NCBI RefSeq assembly: GCF_014641715.1
Contig: NZ_BMIG01000004.1
Coordinates: forward strand, 285,551 to 349,550
Source of the DNA: Polaromonas eurypsychrophila
GTDB taxonomy: Bacteria; Pseudomonadota; Gammaproteobacteria; Burkholderiales; Burkholderiaceae_C
Length of the DNA stretch: 64,000 bases
Direction of reading: 5' to 3'
Made by a program: the position numbers and the translations under genes. The notes beneath the pieces were generated by a model, which saw nothing but the letters and a program-made list of their open reading frames with translations, had not been told where the DNA came from and did not search any database. Shown piece by piece: positions 9,048-18,411 of this stretch; the first letter of the stretch is position 1, and the number at the start of each line of letters is the position of its first letter.

Positions 9048-10687
9048 TGGCCCAGCATTTCCTTGGCGTGGGCCAGCGTGGTGCCCGAGAGTTTTTCACC
9101 GCTCAGCATGCGCGCGACCTCGGCGACGCGCTGTTCGCCATGGACCGCTTCCACCGTGCTGGCGGTCTGGCCCTTGTCAGTGCGTTTGGCCACCATCAGG
9201 TGTTGGTCGGCGCAGGCCGCAACTTGCGGCAGGTGGGTGACGGCCATGACCTGGCGATCCTTGCCGAGTTGCTTCATCAGGCGGCCCACGGTTTCCGCGA
9301 CGGCGCCACCGACGCCGGAATCGACCTCGTCAAAAATCAGGGTTTGCGCCTGGCCGAGCTGGCTGGTGGTTACGGCGATTGCCAGCGCGATGCGCGAGAG
9401 CTCGCCACCGGACGCCACCTTGCCAACCGCACGCGGTGTGCTGCCGCTGTGACCGGCGACGAGAAATTCCGCCTGCTCCAGCCCATACTGAGCCGGTTGC
9501 TCGAGTTTGGCCATCGCCACCTCGAACTTGCCGCCCTGCATGCCCAGGCCTTGCATGGCCTGGGTGATGGCCTTGGCCAGCAGCGGCGCCGCCTTGGTAC
9601 GCGCTTTCGAGACGCTGCGCGCTTCTTCCATATAGGCGGTCTTGGCCAGTTGCTCGACTTTTTCGAGGCTGGCCAGGTCGGCCGCCGCTTCGAGTTTTTG
9701 CAGCTCCGTGCGCCAGGACGCCAGCAGCTCGGGCAGCTCGGCTGGCGTGCGTTTGTAACGCCGAGCCAAACTGACCCAGAGCGCCAGCCGCTCGTCAAGT
9801 TCGACCAGGCGCTGCGGCTCCAGCTCGGCATGGCGGGCATAGCCGTGCAGCGAATGCACGGCATCTTCGACCTGTGCCAGTGCACTGCCCAAAACCTCAG
9901 TCAGCCCTTTGAATTCAGGCTCAATGCGCTCCTGATTTTGTAGCGCGGTGAGGGCGCGACCGAGTAGCGCCGCGGCATTGTCGTCGGCCTCCTGCAGTGC
10001 ATCGACCGCGATCCGCACCGCATCCCGCAGCGACTGCACGTTGGACAGTCGGCTGTGCTGGGTGTTGAGTTCGTCCCATTCCTGGTCGCCGGGCGCCAGC
10101 TTGTCGAGTTCGCTGATCTGCCAGGCCAGCCGTTCGCGCTCGCGCTGCAGGCTGTCCTGCGCGTCGCGCGCATCGAGCAGCGCCTTGTGCGCGCTGCGCC
10201 AGCCCTGCCAGGCCAACAGCAGCGCCTGGGTGGACAGCCCGGCATAGGCGTCGAGCAGGCCGCGCACCGCTTCGGGCCGGGTCAGGCTTTGCCAGGCGTG
10301 CTGGCCGTGGATATCGACCAGCAGGTCGGCAATCTCGCGCAACTGCGTGGCCGTGGCCGGACTGCCGTTGATCCAGGCGCGGCTTTTGCCCTGGGCGTCC
10401 ACCGTGCGGCGCAGCAGCAACTCGTCGTCACTGGAAAAGCCAGCTTCATCGAGCCAGCCGGCCAGAGATGCGGGTGCCTCAAAAGTGGCGCTGATCTCAC
10501 AGCGCTGGGCGCCCTCGCGCACCACGCCAACGTCGGCGCGTGCACCGAGCGCCAGTTGCAGCGCATCGATCAATATCGATTTGCCAGCGCCAGTTTCGCC
10601 GGTCAGCACGGTGAAGCCGCTCTCCAGGTCCAGCGTCAGTTCGCGGACGATCACAAAGTCGCGCAGGGAAATGTTCTTCAGGCTCAT
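9044..10687 (-). CDS. recN: DNA repair protein RecN
   Basis: RecN is an SMC-like ATPase that acts early in double-strand-break repair. The 547-aa protein has Walker A GETGAGKS at residues 30-37, a long coiled-coil middle, the ABC signature region [12 protein letters not shown] and Walker [14 protein letters not shown]. The ATG at 10687 overlaps the nadK stop (ATGA), so nadK, recN and rapZ form one tightly coupled operon. An extended start further upstream would fall inside nadK and is rejected. Confidence 0.96.
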   Translation of the reverse strand: MSLKNISLRDFVIVRELTLDLESGFTVLTGETGAGKSILIDALQLALGARADVGVVREGAQRCEISATFEAPASLAGWLDEAGFSSDDELLLRRTVDAQGKSRAWINGSPATATQLREIADLLVDIHGQHAWQSLTRPEAVRGLLDAYAGLSTQALLLAWQGWRSAHKALLDARDAQDSLQRERERLAWQISELDKLAPGDQEWDELNTQHSRLSNVQSLRDAVRIAVDALQEADDNAAALLGRALTALQNQERIEPEFKGLTEVLGSALAQVEDAVHSLHGYARHAELEPQRLVELDERLALWVSLARRYKRTPAELPELLASWRTELQKLEAAADLASLEKVEQLAKTAYMEEARSVSKARTKAAPLLAKAITQAMQGLGMQGGKFEVAMAKLEQPAQYGLEQAEFLVAGHSGSTPRAVGKVASGGELSRIALAIAVTTSQLGQAQTLIFDEVDSGVGGAVAETVGRLMKQLGKDRQVMAVTHLPQVAACADQHLMVAKRTDKGQTASTVEAVHGEQRVAEVARMLSGEKLSGTTLAHAKEMLGQ

Positions 10688-11559
10688 GCCACGCCCTCGT
10701 TCCAGTGAAGTTTTTTGCGCAGGGTATCGAAATAACTCCAGCCCTTGGGGTGCAGAAAACACATCTGGAACTCCGAACGCCGCACCGTGATGCGGTCGCC
10801 GTGCAGCAGGCTGGCCAGTGATTGCATGTCGAAATTGGCGCTGGCGTCCCGCCCCGCGACGATTTCAACGGTGATTTCACCTGCATCGGACAGCACAATG
10901 GGCCGGTTCGACAGCGTGTGCGGCGCAATCGGCACCAGCACCCAGCCGGAAATCGAGGGATGGATCAGCGGGCCACCGGCCGAAAGCGCATAGGCGGTGG
11001 AGCCTGTCGGCGACGCGATGATCAGGCCGTCGGCACGCTGGTTGGCGACAAAACGGCCATCGACCTCGACACGCAGCTCCACCATGCCCGCGGTAGCACC
11101 GCGGTTGACCACCACATCGTTCATGGCGGTGGCATCAAACACGCAGCGGCCGTCGCGCACCACCTTGGCCTGCATCATCCAGCGCCGGTCTTCCTCAAAT
11201 TCTCCGCGCAGCATGGGTTCAAGCGCGGTCTGGAAATCGTCGAAGGCGATGTCGGTGATGAAGCCCAGCCGGCCCTGGTTGATGCCGACCAGGGGCACGC
11301 CGAACTGCGCCAGTTGCCGGCCTATGCCCAGCATGGTGCCGTCGCCGCCGACCACCAGAGCCAGGTCGCAATGGGCGCCCACACCGGCCACGTCGAGCAC
11401 GGGGTACTGTGTCAGGCCGGTATTGCTGGCCGTCTCTGCTTCCAGGGTGACTTCGCAGCCCTGGGTGTGCAGGAAGTTTGCAATTTCCTCCAGTGCGAAG
11501 CGTGAACCCTGGGCGTGGTACTTCCCGATCAGGGCGACGTGACGGAATTGCGACTTCAT
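10684..11559 (-). CDS. nadK: NAD kinase
   Basis: NadK phosphorylates NAD to NADP in the cytosol. The protein (about 291 aa) carries the GGDGT motif in [13 protein letters not shown], the NxGxxGF segment as NQGRLGFI, and the conserved [15 protein letters not shown] region. The ATG at 11559 is preferred over a TTG two codons earlier. It heads the nadK-recN-rapZ operon and is divergent from hrcA with a 48-bp gap; the nadK/hrcA divergent pair is common in this lineage. Confidence 0.96.
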   Translation of the reverse strand: MKSQFRHVALIGKYHAQGSRFALEEIANFLHTQGCEVTLEAETASNTGLTQYPVLDVAGVGAHCDLALVVGGDGTMLGIGRQLAQFGVPLVGINQGRLGFITDIAFDDFQTALEPMLRGEFEEDRRWMMQAKVVRDGRCVFDATAMNDVVVNRGATAGMVELRVEVDGRFVANQRADGLIIASPTGSTAYALSAGGPLIHPSISGWVLVPIAPHTLSNRPIVLSDAGEITVEIVAGRDASANFDMQSLASLLHGDRITVRRSEFQMCFLHPKGWSYFDTLRKKLHWNEGVA

Positions 11560-11607
11560 CGCCAAATTACATCACAACATCCATGACAAGCTTCGTAGAA
11601 TGCCTTC

Positions 11608-12627
11608 ATGCTTGATGAACGTGCCCGACACTTGCTCAAAGCGCTGGTTGAGCGCTATATTGCCGACGGCCAGCCGGTGGGGTCACGCACGCTGTCCAAG
11701 GCCTCCGGCATGGACCTGTCGCCGGCGACGATACGCAACGTCATGAGTGACTTGGAGGAACTTGGTCTGATTGTCAGTCCGCACACCTCGGCCGGCCGCA
11801 TTCCCACAGCACGGGGCTACCGCCTGTTTGTCGACACCATGCTGACCATGCAGCGCGACCAGTTTCCAGCTGCCGGTGCGCTGGCGCCGCCCCGGCTGGC
11901 ACCGGACCAGCCGCAAAAGGTGTTCAGCAACGCCGCGAATATCCTGTCCAGCCTGTCGCAATTTGTCGGCGTGGTGATGGCGCCGCGTCGCACCTCGGTG
12001 TTCCGACACATCGAATTTTTGCGCCTGTCCGAGAAGCGGTTTTTGGTCATCATCGTTTCGCCCGACGGCGATGTGCAGAATCGCGTGATCTTCACCGAGA
12101 CCGACTACACCCAGACGCAGCTGATCGAAGCTTCCAACTTTCTCAATTCGCATTACGCCGGCATGGCCATCGAGGAAGTCGGTGAGCGGCTGCAGCGCGA
12201 GGTGGAAGTCCTGCGCGGCGAGATCGCCAGCCTGATGCAGGCGGCGGTAAAGGTCAGCTCCGAGGCCATCGAGTCGCGCGACGAGGTGGTGATTTCCGGA
12301 GAGCGCAACCTGCTGGCTGTCAGCGACTTCTCCGGCGACATGGGCAACCTGCGCAAACTGTTTGACCTGTTTGAGCAGAAAGCCCAGCTGATGCGCCTGC
12401 TTGACGTCTCTAGCCGCGCCGAGGGCGTGCGCATCTATATCGGCGGCGAGAGCCAGGTCGTGCCTTACCACGAGCTGTCGGTGGTGACCGCGCCCTACGA
12501 GGTCGACGGCAAAGTCGTTGGCACCCTGGGCGTGATCGGTCCCATGCGTATGCCCTACGAAAAAATGATTCAGATCGTTGACATCACCGCCAAGATGGTC
12601 AGCAGCGCGCTGAGCCACAGCAAGTAG
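11608..12627 (+). CDS. hrcA: Heat-inducible transcription repressor HrcA
   Basis: HrcA represses groESL and dnaK genes by binding the CIRCE inverted repeat. The 339-aa protein begins with a winged-helix domain ([41 protein letters not shown]) and contains the [10 protein letters not shown] motif and a C-terminal GAF-like part ending in the [11 protein letters not shown] helix. I looked for a CIRCE element in the 48-bp nadK-hrcA gap and did not see one, so autorepression through CIRCE is not supported here. Confidence 0.95.
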   Translation: MLDERARHLLKALVERYIADGQPVGSRTLSKASGMDLSPATIRNVMSDLEELGLIVSPHTSAGRIPTARGYRLFVDTMLTMQRDQFPAAGALAPPRLAPDQPQKVFSNAANILSSLSQFVGVVMAPRRTSVFRHIEFLRLSEKRFLVIIVSPDGDVQNRVIFTETDYTQTQLIEASNFLNSHYAGMAIEEVGERLQREVEVLRGEIASLMQAAVKVSSEAIESRDEVVISGERNLLAVSDFSGDMGNLRKLFDLFEQKAQLMRLLDVSSRAEGVRIYIGGESQVVPYHELSVVTAPYEVDGKVVGTLGVIGPMRMPYEKMIQIVDITAKMVSSALSHSK

Positions 12628-12656
12628 CGAGACCTTACAATCCTCCTTGGCGACGT

Positions 12657-12733
12657 GGGGCGTTAGCTCAGTTGGTTAGAGCAGAGGACTCATAATCCTT
12701 TGGTCCACAGTTCAAGTCTGTGACGCCCTACCA
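12657..12733 (+). tRNA. tRNA-Met (anticodon CAT); tRNA-Ile2 cannot be excluded
   Basis: A 77-nt cloverleaf with encoded CCA. The acceptor stem GGGGCGT pairs with ACGCCCT (G-T at the first pair), the anticodon stem is AGGAC-region with CAT in the loop, and the T-arm is CACAG/CTGTG. It is not the initiator by its first pair alone, but CAT anticodons also occur in lysidine-modified tRNA-Ile2, which needs TilS determinants that I cannot settle by eye. It lies 29 bp after hrcA. Confidence 0.85.
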
Positions 12734-12865
12734 CCCACTTTTCTCCAGGTATGCGCCTCAGCGTCCGGTCCGGGCCCTGGGGCGTTGTTGTTTTGGTGGT
12801 GACTGGGAAGCTGAAATTCCCAGAAAAAGAGGCGAAAAAATGGCGCTTTAGTTAGGAATGTTGCT

Positions 12866-13075
12866 ATGAATCAACCCGTTGCCCATGCCGAACTCATCGC
12901 TACATACAAGAGGGCGGAGGCAGATGCTGCTCACAAGGCCGGATTGATCAAGGCTGTTGCCACCAAGGGGCCCAAGGCGATCCAGGCGGCAGTCGAAACA
13001 GCAGCAAAGGCAGCAAAACGCAGGGATTCTTATGCGAGAAGGCTTGCCAAATCAGGGGTGAACTTCAAGGACTGA
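12866..13075 (+). CDS. Small Ala/Lys-rich hypothetical protein
   Basis: A 69-aa product, MNQPVAHAELIATYKRAEAD..., predicted to be wholly helical and rich in Ala and Lys, with net positive charge at the C-terminus. There is an AGGAATG-type ribosome-binding sequence about 8 bp upstream of the ATG. I do not recognise a family. It sits alone between two tRNA genes, a common site for small accessory genes. Codon use looks normal for the genome, so it may be real. Confidence 0.5.
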   Translation: MNQPVAHAELIATYKRAEADAAHKAGLIKAVATKGPKAIQAAVETAAKAAKRRDSYARRLAKSGVNFKD

Positions 13076-13162
13076 AGGTGCTCAGCGTCTGCAAGGAAAA
13101 CTGGAAGTCCGCCAAGCGGCGCGGGGAGGGCGCGGATAATTGGGGTTTGGAAAGAAAACCTC

Positions 13163-13384
13163 ATGGACCTGGAAGAACCAGAACCGATTGAAGAATACGT
13201 CCCCGGCGCCGCGAGTGGCCGGCACTACATGTCCAGGCTGTGCCACTTGCCTGACGGTCCCTGGTCCATAGACGTCATTCACGTTGAGTCGCTGCCGCCT
13301 TTGCACGGCAGCGACAGGACCTGGCCCACGCGTGAGGAGGCGATTCAGGCGGCGGACAAGCTGGTGGCAGACCTGGGTCACTGA
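13163..13384 (+). CDS. Small hypothetical protein (73 aa)
   Basis: A 73-aa acidic product with the segments GRHYMSRLCHLPDGPWSIDVIHVE and TREEAIQAADKLVADLGH, the second looking like a regular amphipathic helix. No known domain is recognised. It ends 34 bp before tRNA-Arg. The start is uncertain because the upstream Shine-Dalgarno sequence is weak. Confidence 0.45.
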   Translation: MDLEEPEPIEEYVPGAASGRHYMSRLCHLPDGPWSIDVIHVESLPPLHGSDRTWPTREEAIQAADKLVADLGH

Positions 13385-13418
13385 CCGGCGTACCAAATAC
13401 GCTATAATTCGAGGCTTA

Positions 13419-13495
13419 GCGGCTGTAGCTCAGTTGGATAGAGTACTTGGCTACGAACCAAGGGGTCGTGGGTTCAATTCCTGCCAGCCGCACCA
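13419..13495 (+). tRNA. tRNA-Arg (anticodon ACG)
   Basis: A 77-nt cloverleaf with CCA. The acceptor stem GCGGCTG pairs with CAGCCGC, the anticodon stem is CTTGG/CCAAG with ACG in the loop, and the T-loop holds GTTCAAT. A likely -10 box (TATAAT in GCTATAATTC) lies just upstream at about 13402-13408, and a strong terminator follows within 7 bp. Confidence 0.96.
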
Positions 13496-13501
13496 GACGT
13501 C

Positions 13502-13534
13502 AAGCCCTGGAACCGCAAGGTTCCAGGGCTTTTT
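13502..13534 (+). terminator. Rho-independent terminator after tRNA-Arg
   Basis: A perfect 13-bp stem, AAGCCCTGGAACC / GGTTCCAGGGCTT with loop GCAA, followed by a short T run. It separates the tRNA from greB. Confidence 0.9.
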
Positions 13535-13587
13535 CGTTACGATGTCTTCTCCGGACACGTTCCCCCAAGCCCCAGTCCCAAGCTCTC

Positions 13588-14148
13588 ATGAGCAAAGCCT
13601 TTACCAAAGAAACCGACGACGACGACGAGGACCTGTCCTTGCCGCCCCTGCCTGCGGGCGGAAAAAACTACATCACGCCCGAGGGTTACGCCCGGCTCAA
13701 GGATGAGCTGCTGGACCTGATTGACAACGAGCGGCCAAAGATTGTTGAAGTGGTGCACTGGGCGGCCAGCAACGGTGACCGGTCGGAAAATGGCGATTAC
13801 CACTATGGCAAGAAACGCCTGCGCGAAATCGACAGGCGCATCCGGTTTTTGACCAAACGCCTGGAGATTGCCGAAATTTCAGACCCTGCCGTGCACCATG
13901 GCAACGACCAGGTGTTTTTTGGTGCCACGGTCACCTATGCCGATGCCAGCGGCGCCCTGCAGACGGTGACCATTCTCGGCATTGATGAGGCGGACAGTGC
14001 CCTGAGGCAGGTGAGCTGGATTTCGCCGATTGCACGAGCATTGCTCAAGGCACGGGTTGGCGATGAAGTGAAGCTCGCGACGCCTGCAGGCATCCGGGAC
14101 ATCGAGGTGCTGGAGGTACAGTACCCGGCGCCGCCCACTGTTCTATGA
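13588..14148 (+). CDS. greB: Transcription elongation factor GreB
   Basis: GreB rescues backtracked RNA polymerase by stimulating transcript cleavage. The 186-aa protein has an acidic N-terminal tail (KETDDDDEDL), the N-terminal coiled coil (ITPEGYARLKDELLDLIDNERPKIVEVVHWAASNGDRSENGDYHYGKK, with the acidic tip residues in the DRSENGDY loop) and the FKBP-like C-terminal domain. Length exceeds 180 and the GKKRLREIDRR element supports GreB over GreA. The ATG at 13588 is chosen; upstream codons would run through the terminator. It converges with spoT, leaving 7 bp between the stops. Confidence 0.94.
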   Translation: MSKAFTKETDDDDEDLSLPPLPAGGKNYITPEGYARLKDELLDLIDNERPKIVEVVHWAASNGDRSENGDYHYGKKRLREIDRRIRFLTKRLEIAEISDPAVHHGNDQVFFGATVTYADASGALQTVTILGIDEADSALRQVSWISPIARALLKARVGDEVKLATPAGIRDIEVLEVQYPAPPTVL

Positions 14149-14155
14149 AGACTCT

Positions 14156-16396
14156 TCAAAGGCCGGGTTTGGCGCGCTGGACGCGCAAGACCGACGGCGT
14201 GCGTTTGACGCTGCGCATGACCGACGCCAGATGCACCCGATCACGCACCGCCACGCCAAAACGCAGATCGGTCGCGTCCTGCGCCGCCTCCTGGGCCATG
14301 TCCACATGGGTGATGTCGGCTTCGGCGCTGGCCAGGGCCGAGGCAACCCGTGCCAGCACTCCCTTGCCGTTGGTCACGGTCACAAGCAGACCGGTTTCAA
14401 ATGCGCGCGTCGGCTCGTCCGACCAGTCCACCGCGATGAAACGCTCGTTGTCTCGGTGCTGGAGTTTTTTGGCCACCGAGCAATCGTCGGTGTGCACCAC
14501 AAGGCCTTCGCCGCGGCCCAGATAACCGACGATGTCGTCGCCAGGAATGGGACGGCAACAGGTGGCGAACTTCACTGAGGCCCCCTCACTGCCATCGAGC
14601 ACCAAGGCGCCCTGCGAGATTGATTCGTGGGCTGTGTAACGCTCGCGGCTCATCAGCAGCGGATCGGGCTTTTCGCCGGTTTCGGCCAGCAAGGTGACGA
14701 TGCGTTTGGCCACCATGCTGGCGATGCGTTTGCCCAGGCCGACGTCGGTGAGCAGGTCCGCCCGCGAACGGTTGCCGGAAAAGCGCAGAATTTTTTCCCA
14801 GGTGGCGTGATTGAGTTCGTCATCGTCCGGCAAGCGCTCAATGCCCTCGGCGCGCAGCGCCTGCGCCAGCATTTTTTCGCCCAGATCCTGCGATTCGGTC
14901 AGCGCCATGGTCTTGAGGTGGTGGCGGATTTTTGAGCGAGCCTTGCCGGTGCGCACAAAACCCAGCCAGGCGGGATTGGGGCTGGAGATGGCGGCCGTGA
15001 TGATTTCGATCACATCGCCGTTGCGCAGCTCCGAGCGCAGCGGCACCTGCTCGCCGTTGACTTTGGCGGCCACGGCGCGGTGGCCCACGTCGCTGTGGAT
15101 GGCGTAGGCAAAATCGACAATGGTGGCGCCGCGCGGCATCGCCATGATCTGGCTTTTCGGTGTGAACACGTAGACGGCATCAGGGAACAGGTCGATCTTG
15201 ACGTGGTCCCAGAACTCTGCGGCATCGCGTGTTTCATGCTGGATGTCCAGCAAGGACTGCAGCCACTGCGTGCCCAGCCGCTGCGACGCGTCGCTTTCGG
15301 GATCCGTGGCCTTGTACAGCCAGTGCGCGGCAACACCGGACTCGGCGACGATGTGCATGGCGTCAGTGCGCATCTGGAATTCGATGCTGGTGCCGAACGG
15401 TCCAACCAGCGTGGTGTGCAGTGACTGGTAGCCATTGACCTTGGGAATCGCGATGTAGTCCTTGAACTTGCCGGGCAGCGGCTTGTAGAGCTGGTGCAAC
15501 ACGCCCAGCGCCGTGTAGCAGCCGGTGACGCCCCCAACAATGATGCGAAACCCGTAGATATCGGTCACCTGTGCAAAAGACAGGTGTTTTTCGTCCATCT
15601 TGCGGTAGATGGAATACAGGGCTTTTTCACGCCCGTAGATATTGACCTGAATGTCGGCGTTTGCAAATGCCGCATCGACCTCGGTCTGCACGCGCTTGAT
15701 CACGTCGCGCCTGCGGCCACGTGCACGCGTCAGCGCCTTGGTCAGCGTGGCGTAGCGCCAGGGGTACAAATGCTGAAAGGCCAGGTCCTGCAGTTCACGG
15801 TAGGTGGTGTTCAGGCCCAGGCGGTGCGCAATGGGCGCATAAATGTCCAGGGTTTCGCGGGAAATACGGCTCCACTTGCTACGCGGCACGTCGCTGAGTG
15901 TGCGCATATTGTGGCTGCGGTCCGCCAGCTTGATCAGGATTACGCGCACATCGCGCGCCATGGCCAGCAGCATCTTCCGAAAGGATTCCGCCTGGTTTTC
16001 CTCGCGGGTATTGAATTCCAGCTTTTCCAGCTTGGTCAGGCCGTCGACCAGTTCGGCCACGGGCGCGCCAAAACGCTCGATCAATTCCGGTTTGGTGACC
16101 CCGCAATCCTCGATGGCATCGTGTAGCAGCGCTGCCATGAGCGCCTGCGCATCGAGTTTCCACTCAGCGCATTGCTGGGCCACGGCAATCGGATGCGTGA
16201 TGTAGGGCAGGCCACCGTTGCGGATCTGGCCCAGGTGCGCCTCGTCGGCAAAACGGTAGGCGCGCCGGACGTTGTCCACATCCGTAGCGCTCATGTAATC
16301 TAGTTTGGCGGTGAGCGCGGCAAAACTCGCCGCGGCCGCATTGGCGGCAGCCGGGGTCGACTTGGTGTTTGCAGAGGGAAAAACCAGAGCGCTCAT
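14156..16396 (-). CDS. spoT: Bifunctional (p)ppGpp synthetase/hydrolase SpoT
   Basis: SpoT makes and degrades the alarmone (p)ppGpp in response to starvation. The 746-aa protein has the HD hydrolase domain (HDAIEDC at residues 92-98; LADRSHNMRTL at 157-167), a RelA/SpoT synthetase domain (YGREKALYSIYRKM, DIYGFRIIV, YQSLHTTLVGPFG), a TGS domain (VYVFTPKSQIMAMPRGATIVDFAYAIH) and a C-terminal ACT domain. Both hydrolase motifs are intact, so it is SpoT-like rather than RelA. The gmk-rpoZ-spoT order supports this assignment. A hairpin terminator separates it from rpoZ. Confidence 0.96.
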   Translation of the reverse strand: MSALVFPSANTKSTPAAANAAAASFAALTAKLDYMSATDVDNVRRAYRFADEAHLGQIRNGGLPYITHPIAVAQQCAEWKLDAQALMAALLHDAIEDCGVTKPELIERFGAPVAELVDGLTKLEKLEFNTREENQAESFRKMLLAMARDVRVILIKLADRSHNMRTLSDVPRSKWSRISRETLDIYAPIAHRLGLNTTYRELQDLAFQHLYPWRYATLTKALTRARGRRRDVIKRVQTEVDAAFANADIQVNIYGREKALYSIYRKMDEKHLSFAQVTDIYGFRIIVGGVTGCYTALGVLHQLYKPLPGKFKDYIAIPKVNGYQSLHTTLVGPFGTSIEFQMRTDAMHIVAESGVAAHWLYKATDPESDASQRLGTQWLQSLLDIQHETRDAAEFWDHVKIDLFPDAVYVFTPKSQIMAMPRGATIVDFAYAIHSDVGHRAVAAKVNGEQVPLRSELRNGDVIEIITAAISSPNPAWLGFVRTGKARSKIRHHLKTMALTESQDLGEKMLAQALRAEGIERLPDDDELNHATWEKILRFSGNRSRADLLTDVGLGKRIASMVAKRIVTLLAETGEKPDPLLMSRERYTAHESISQGALVLDGSEGASVKFATCCRPIPGDDIVGYLGRGEGLVVHTDDCSVAKKLQHRDNERFIAVDWSDEPTRAFETGLLVTVTNGKGVLARVASALASAEADITHVDMAQEAAQDATDLRFGVAVRDRVHLASVMRSVKRTPSVLRVQRAKPGL

Positions 16397-16462
16397 TCCT
16401 TAAATGTATCGCGGCGCCAATAAAACATGCAAAAAGCGGTCTTTAGGGAAACACCCGCAAAC

Positions 16463-16490
16463 AAAAAAGCACCGCATCGCGGTGCTTTTT
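16463..16490. terminator. Bidirectional-looking terminator between rpoZ and spoT
   Basis: The hairpin AAAGCACCGC-ATC-GCGGTGCTTT is flanked by A and T runs on both sides. On the minus strand it ends the gmk-rpoZ transcript and would make spoT depend on read-through or on its own promoter in the 110-bp gap. Confidence 0.85.
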
Positions 16491-16506
16491 CTGTGAGCGG
16501 AGGCAC

Positions 16507-16710
16507 TCAGCCGGGGACTTTTTTCAGCATTTCCAGGCCAATTTTGCCTTCAGCGATTTCACGCAAGGCAGTCACGCCTGGCTTGTTTTTGCTTTCAATC
16601 TTGGGTGCATGGCCCTGGCTCAGCATGCGGGCGCGGTAAGTGGCTGCGAGCACCAGTTGAAAGCGATTGGGGATTTTTTCCAGGCAATCTTCGACAGTAA
16701 TGCGGGCCAT
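16507..16710 (-). CDS. rpoZ: RNA polymerase omega subunit
   Basis: Omega stabilises the beta-prime subunit of RNA polymerase and contributes to (p)ppGpp binding. The 67-aa product begins [28 protein letters not shown], the family signature, followed by [16 protein letters not shown]. Length is typical for betaproteobacteria. It sits 51 bp downstream of gmk. Confidence 0.97.
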   Translation of the reverse strand: MARITVEDCLEKIPNRFQLVLAATYRARMLSQGHAPKIESKNKPGVTALREIAEGKIGLEMLKKVPG

Positions 16711-16761
16711 GAGAATCTCCGGGTTAAGTGGGAATAGCGGATAGCAATTCGGGGCAACAAG

Positions 16762-17382
16762 TCAGGCGATGTGCAGGGCCTTGAAGGTCTCGGCACGGGC
16801 ACGGCGTTGTGCCGCAAACTTGAGCCGTTGGGCGTGAACAATGGTTTTCAGGTCAAAAACCGCTCGTTCAAATAACTCGTTGATTATAACGAAGTCGAAT
16901 TCCCTGGCCTGAGCCATCTCGATGGCGGCGTTTTTCAGGCGCAATTCAATCACCTCGGCCGAGTCTTCGCCGCGCCGTTCCAGCCGCGATCGCAACTCTT
17001 CCCAACTCGGCGGCAGGATGAAGATCAACACTGCGTTGCTGAAAATGCGCTTGATGTTGATTGCACCCTGGAAGTCGATCTCCAGGATGACATCGGCGCC
17101 ATGCGTAACCCGCTCCTCGATGGTTTGCCGCGAGGTGCCATAACGCTGACCGTGCACATGCGCCCATTCGAGAAAGGAGTCGCGCAACACCATGCCGTCG
17201 AACTCTTCGGCCGAAATAAAGAAATACTCACGGCCGTGTTTTTCCTGTCCACGTGGCGCCCGCGTGGTGTGCGATACCGCTGGTTGCACCCGCGCATCCA
17301 GCTCCATCAGCGCCTTGACCAGGCTGGATTTTCCAGCGCCACTGGGCGCTGCGACTACAAACAGGTTTCCGGGGTAATCCAT
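16762..17382 (-). CDS. gmk: Guanylate kinase
   Basis: Gmk converts GMP to GDP with ATP. The 206-aa protein has the P-loop APSGAGKS (residues 12-19), the GMP-binding [21 protein letters not shown] region, the lid segment [14 protein letters not shown] and [10 protein letters not shown]. Its neighbours yicC upstream (45 bp) and rpoZ downstream form the conserved yicC-gmk-rpoZ-spoT order. Confidence 0.97.
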   Translation of the reverse strand: MDYPGNLFVVAAPSGAGKSSLVKALMELDARVQPAVSHTTRAPRGQEKHGREYFFISAEEFDGMVLRDSFLEWAHVHGQRYGTSRQTIEERVTHGADVILEIDFQGAINIKRIFSNAVLIFILPPSWEELRSRLERRGEDSAEVIELRLKNAAIEMAQAREFDFVIINELFERAVFDLKTIVHAQRLKFAAQRRARAETFKALHIA

Positions 17383-17427
17383 ATCAGTTGATTTTTTGGG
17401 ATTTTGAAGGGCCGATTCCGGAAGGAT

Positions 17428-18345
17428 TCACTCAATATTCTGAACCTGCTCGCGGATCTGCTCGATCAGCACTTTCATGTCCACCGAGACATGGGTCAGT
17501 TCCAGCGAGCCCGATTTGGAGCCCAGGGTGTTGGCTTCGCGGTGCAGCTCCTGGATCAGGAAGTCCAGGCGTTTGCCGACTTCGCCGCCCGCTGTCAGCA
17601 GGCGGTCTATCTCTTCAAGATGCGACGTGAGGCGCATGATTTCTTCGGCCACATCGATGCGTATCGCAAAAGAGGTGGCTTCCAGCAGGGCCCGGTCTTG
17701 CGCCGCTTCGGGCAGGGTACTGCCGTCAGTCAGGGCCATGGCCTCCGTCCAGCGATCCATGAAACGGGCCTTTTGTTGTTCGACCAGTTTGGGGACCATC
17801 GGTGTGGCCGAGGCGGCCAGCGCCCGCAACTGGGCGGTGCGTTCCAGCAGCATCTGCGCAAGGCGGGTGCCTTCGCGCTCGCGGGCAGTCAACAGATCTT
17901 TCAAGGCCTTTTTGGCAAGTTTGAGCAGGTCGTCGCTGTAGTCGTGGGTGCTCTTGTCTTCTCCCGCTGCCATGCGCAGGATGTCTGCGACGCTGAGCGC
18001 CGCCGCACCCGGCAGCCAGGAACGCACGGTGTCTTCCATGGAGCCCAGGCGCTGCAGCGTGCTGCTGGCCGGTGCCTTCAGGCTTCCACCTGAATTGCTT
18101 TCCAGCGAAACACGTATTTCCACCTTGCCGCGTTTGAGTTTGCCCGTCAGCAGCTCGCGCAAGGCGGGTTCGGCCTGCCGCAGTTCATCGGGAAGGCGGA
18201 AGGCCAGGTCCAGAAACCGGCTGTTGACCGAGCGTATTTCCACGCCAAGACGCGCATGGCTACCGTTGCCGGCATCGGATTCCGGGGCTGTGCGTGCGGG
18301 GGTGGACTGGACGGCTGCATAGCCCGTCATGCTGTAAACTGCCAT
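17428..18345 (-). CDS. yicC: YicC family endoribonuclease
   Basis: YicC proteins are metal-dependent endoribonucleases linked to small-RNA decay. The 305-aa product begins MAVYSMTGYA, has the RSVNSRFLDLAFRLP block and ends with the conserved TLGSKSGSLELTHVSVDMKVLIEQIREQVQNIE. The insertion of about 20 residues after Tyr-Ala (STPARTAPESDAGNGSHARL) is slightly longer than usual. It is divergent from the kinase gene at 18412. Confidence 0.92.
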   Translation of the reverse strand: MAVYSMTGYAAVQSTPARTAPESDAGNGSHARLGVEIRSVNSRFLDLAFRLPDELRQAEPALRELLTGKLKRGKVEIRVSLESNSGGSLKAPASSTLQRLGSMEDTVRSWLPGAAALSVADILRMAAGEDKSTHDYSDDLLKLAKKALKDLLTAREREGTRLAQMLLERTAQLRALAASATPMVPKLVEQQKARFMDRWTEAMALTDGSTLPEAAQDRALLEATSFAIRIDVAEEIMRLTSHLEEIDRLLTAGGEVGKRLDFLIQELHREANTLGSKSGSLELTHVSVDMKVLIEQIREQVQNIE

Positions 18346-18411
18346 TAGTAGTACGCTTTTCTTAGAGTCAACAGGAGGGGTGATCCCGTCACCTTGCTTT
18401 AATCCCGAATT

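Noticed and set aside
11560..11607. CIRCE operator in front of hrcA
   Set aside because: I looked for TTAGCACTC-N9-GAGTGCTAA or close variants in the nadK-hrcA gap and saw none.
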